Below are positions 6,944-9,050 of a stretch of DNA of 9,050 bases, in pieces. The notes below the pieces were generated by a model. It did not search any database. It had not been told where the DNA came from and saw only the letters and a list, made by a program, of their open reading frames with translations. This DNA is from Alphaproteobacteria bacterium. Lineage in GTDB: Bacteria; Pseudomonadota; Alphaproteobacteria; Micavibrionales; CSBR16-224. The number at the start of each line of letters is the position of its first letter. Position 1 is the stretch's first letter. Where the stretch lies: contig SKHU01000280.1 in NCBI GenBank assembly GCA_007116755.1, positions 1 to 9,050 on the forward strand, read 5' to 3'. The position numbers were made by a program, and so were the translations under genes.

Positions 6944-7693
6944 ATGCCGCAGAATGTAAAACAGGACACAAAAATCAATATCAAACGCACGATTGCCGAT
7001 ACGTTCGGCACATCGACCGGTCTTATACTTTCGGTCGGTGCCGCCACCGCCTTGTCCTTTACCCTGATTCCGCCGATGGTCGATAACGGCTATGTCGCAC
7101 CGGACGAAACCGGCAGCGCGATAGAAGAATCCATTCTGGCACAGCACCATCAGAATTTTGCAGATCTGGAGGAGGTAAAATCACAGATCGACATGCTGAA
7201 AGCACAAACTTCCTTTACCGGCGGCAGCACAGAACTGACGGAGCTTAAAGCGGAATTCGGGCGGCAGGCGCTTTCGGCCTATAAGGATTTATATCTGAAC
7301 GGCTCCACGGCAGAGGGCGCAGGCATCAGCGAGAAAAATTTTGAAGAGCTGCGTGCGCATTTCACTGCAAATATCGCCGATCCGGCCGAGTTCGGTTTCC
7401 AGAAAGAGGTCAAAGCCGGCATGCTGGACGAAACGCTGGCAGAAACAAGGTTGCGCACGGGCAGCGAATTGGAGCGTTTCCAGACCGTGCAGGCTGTAAA
7501 CAGTACATTGGCGGAACTGCAGAAAAACTACGAAGAGAAAAAAGACAAACCCTATGAAGTCGCGGGCATTATATCGCTTCTGTCTTTTATTGTTCTGTTC
7601 GGGGCAAGCATGGCGGCAAACGAGAAATGGGGCTACGAGCCCAAACGCATTCCGCGCGACAAGCCGCGCAAACTGAAACACGGTAATCACTAA
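6944..7693 (+). CDS. Two-pass membrane protein of unknown function, paralogue 1
   Basis: I do not recognise the family. The 249 residues comprise a Lys/Arg-rich N-terminus (1-15), a membrane helix (about 24-45), an acidic helical region of about 150 residues and a second helix (about 206-225). A strongly basic tail ends in KHGNH. By the positive-inside rule both ends are cytoplasmic and the middle is periplasmic. The middle region starts with a heptad-like, Glu-rich stretch (57-90). It then carries a TGGS turn and AYKDLYLNG (112-120), followed by GAGISEKNFEELRAHF, PAEFGF and LRTGSELERFQTV. No catalytic motif or cysteine is seen. It is first in an operon of three related genes, 9 bases before the next one. 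Topology alone resembles sensor proteins lacking an output domain or small polysaccharide co-polymerases (Wzz type), but no motif supports either. Confidence 0.85.
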   Translation: MPQNVKQDTKINIKRTIADTFGTSTGLILSVGAATALSFTLIPPMVDNGYVAPDETGSAIEESILAQHHQNFADLEEVKSQIDMLKAQTSFTGGSTELTELKAEFGRQALSAYKDLYLNGSTAEGAGISEKNFEELRAHFTANIADPAEFGFQKEVKAGMLDETLAETRLRTGSELERFQTVQAVNSTLAELQKNYEEKKDKPYEVAGIISLLSFIVLFGASMAANEKWGYEPKRIPRDKPRKLKHGNH

Positions 7694-7702
7694 GAAAGAA
7701 AA

Positions 7703-8431
7703 ATGGCAAAAGAAACAAAAATCAACCCGAAATATGTTATCCGGCAAACGCTGCCGCCTGTGACCTTCCTGACCGGACTGGCCGTCGCCACCGCTGCAGG
7801 CATTGGTATTCATAACGGCCTTTCTCCCGAGGCAATCGCGCCGGAAAACACCCCGACCGCGATGGAAGAAAGTATTATCGCGCAACATCAGCAGAATTTT
7901 TCCGCGCTGGAAGGGATGCAGGCAGAAATCGAGCTTTTAAAATCGCAAACCTCTCTGACCGGCGGCAGCGAAGAGCTCTCTAGCCTTCAAGCCGCCTTCA
8001 ACCGCGATGCCCTCAGCGCTTATAAAGACTTGTATCTGAACGGCACAACCTCCGAAGGCGCGGGAATCAGCGAGACAAGCTTTCAGGAACTGCGCACGCA
8101 TTTTGCCGAAAACATCGTCAATCCCGCTGATCTTGGATTCAAAAGCGATGTAAAAGCCGCCCTGCTGAATGAAACACTGGCAGAAACCGATTTGCGCACA
8201 GGCAGTGATATCGAACGCTTCCAGACCGTCAAAGAGATCAATGAAAAACTGGCGGATGCACATCTCAACCATACCAATGACAAAGAAATGTCGGCTCTGT
8301 TCACGATAGTCGGCGCTTTGTTTACCTTTATCGCAGTAGGAGTCGGCGGCATGGGAGTGTATGACAGCCTGAGACGCGAGCCGCGACATATCCGTAAACC
8401 GCAAAAACCCGGCCCCTACGGCAAACATTAG
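7703..8431 (+). CDS. Two-pass membrane protein of unknown function, paralogue 2
   Basis: This 242-residue protein is the close relative of the preceding one. Over the ungapped core, from the AMEESIIAQHQQNF stretch (53-66) to EKLA, I count 85 identities in 132 positions (about 64%). The layout is the same: a basic N-terminus, membrane helix at about 19-37, helical periplasmic region with TGGS and AYKDLYLNG (106-114), second helix at about 197-219, and a basic Pro-rich tail ending in GKH. The membrane helices and the region just before helix 2 have diverged strongly while the core is retained. That argues for selection on the periplasmic domain. The ribosome site is weak and purine-rich (AAGAAAGA). 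Only 9 bases separate it from the previous stop, so translation may depend on the upstream gene. Confidence 0.85.
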   Translation: MAKETKINPKYVIRQTLPPVTFLTGLAVATAAGIGIHNGLSPEAIAPENTPTAMEESIIAQHQQNFSALEGMQAEIELLKSQTSLTGGSEELSSLQAAFNRDALSAYKDLYLNGTTSEGAGISETSFQELRTHFAENIVNPADLGFKSDVKAALLNETLAETDLRTGSDIERFQTVKEINEKLADAHLNHTNDKEMSALFTIVGALFTFIAVGVGGMGVYDSLRREPRHIRKPQKPGPYGKH

Positions 8432-8452
8432 AAAATAGACAGGCAGAAGAAA

Positions 8453-9050
8453 ATGGCAAACGACAACACCCGCCCGAACGTCAAACATTATGTCGGAAAA
8501 ACCGTCAACAACTATCCGGCCTGGATTGCCCTGTCGGCCATGGCGACAGGCGGGTTGTTTACTGTTTTGCCAAATGCAATGGATACCGAACAGCACGCGC
8601 TGGAACATCCCGGCACGGCTGCGCAGGAGGAAGTCGTCAATTTCCATGAAACGCGCCTTGCCGAATTGCAGGCGCTGCGCGGAGAAATCGGCCTGCTGAA
8701 AGCACAGGCCGGACTCGGCGACGAAAACACAGAGCAAATCGGCAATCTGACCTCCGAATTCAGCCGCAGCGCGGTCACCGCCTATCTTGATTTGTATCTG
8801 CACGGCGCGACCGAAGACGGCCCCGCCCTGAGCGAGGAAAATTTCGATCGGCTGCGCCGCGACTTCAAGGAAAATGTTGCCAACCCTGCCGATTTCGGTT
8901 TTCAAAAAACCATTGCGACAGGCTATCTGGACGAAGCAATGGCCGCAACGCGGATCAATACGTCAAGTGACGGCGCCAAATTTGAAACCGTCAAAGACAT
9001 GAACCAAAAAATGTCCGGGGAAGTCAAGGATGCAAGCCTGCCCTATTTTC
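8453..9050 (+). CDS. Membrane protein of unknown function, paralogue 3 (3' end outside window)
   Basis: The ATG at 8453 opens a frame that runs to the window end (199 full codons). It follows the second paralogue by 21 bases with a weak ribosome site (AGGCAG/AGAAGA). The protein has a basic N-terminus (MANDNTRPNVKHYVGK), a membrane helix (about 22-40), a Glu-rich helical stretch (about 57-85) and the family core. AYLDLYLHG is at 110-118, followed by LSEENFDRLRRDF and PADFGFQK. It is the most divergent copy: the TGGS turn is replaced by GDEN, and the LRTGS-ERFQTV motif is reduced to INTSSDGAKFETV. A second membrane helix is expected just beyond the window by analogy, but is not seen. Confidence 0.8.
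   Translation, partial: MANDNTRPNVKHYVGKTVNNYPAWIALSAMATGGLFTVLPNAMDTEQHALEHPGTAAQEEVVNFHETRLAELQALRGEIGLLKAQAGLGDENTEQIGNLTSEFSRSAVTAYLDLYLHGATEDGPALSEENFDRLRRDFKENVANPADFGFQKTIATGYLDEAMAATRINTSSDGAKFETVKDMNQKMSGEVKDASLPYF

Noticed and set aside
7937..8905. Long minus-strand frame crossing paralogues 2 and 3
   Set aside because: It runs across the boundary between two genes supported by mutual homology, so it is a shadow of their codon pattern. The similar frame at 7289-7888 is rejected for the same reason.

Overview
The window looks like a compact chromosomal segment of an alphaproteobacterium. The evidence is indirect: moderately high GC, short intergenic gaps, a nadB-nadC pair, a four- or five-pass FtsK of about 790 residues, a YqgE/AlgH protein and an AnmK kinase. 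No rRNA, tRNA, CRISPR array, insertion sequence or phage gene is visible, and no stretch longer than about 130 bases lacks a gene. I cannot place the organism below class level.

Left part (1-3255, + strand): the 3' end of nadB overlaps nadC, which together supply quinolinate synthesis and its conversion to nicotinate mononucleotide. Next, behind its own candidate promoter, is a secreted 398-residue protein of unknown function. It has two domains joined by a Pro/Gln-rich linker, and each domain carries one cysteine pair. A YqgE/AlgH family gene follows.

Middle part (3275-6814, - strand): anmK (peptidoglycan recycling) lies upstream of ftsK (chromosome translocase at the division septum). They are read in the same direction with 66 bases between them. 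ftsK converges on yqgE with a gap of only 19 bases.

Right part (6815-9050, + strand): divergent from anmK is a tight operon of at least three paralogous genes, the third cut by the window end. Each encodes a small protein with a basic N-terminus and a membrane helix, followed by a helical, probably periplasmic domain of about 150 residues. In the two complete copies a second membrane helix and a basic tail follow. I recognise no known family. The operon starts at a strong promoter (TTGACA, 17 bases, TATGTT) lying exactly inside a 31-base imperfect palindrome. Its symmetry also creates a weaker mirror promoter toward anmK. This palindrome-controlled, tandemly duplicated membrane-protein operon is the best candidate here for something undescribed.
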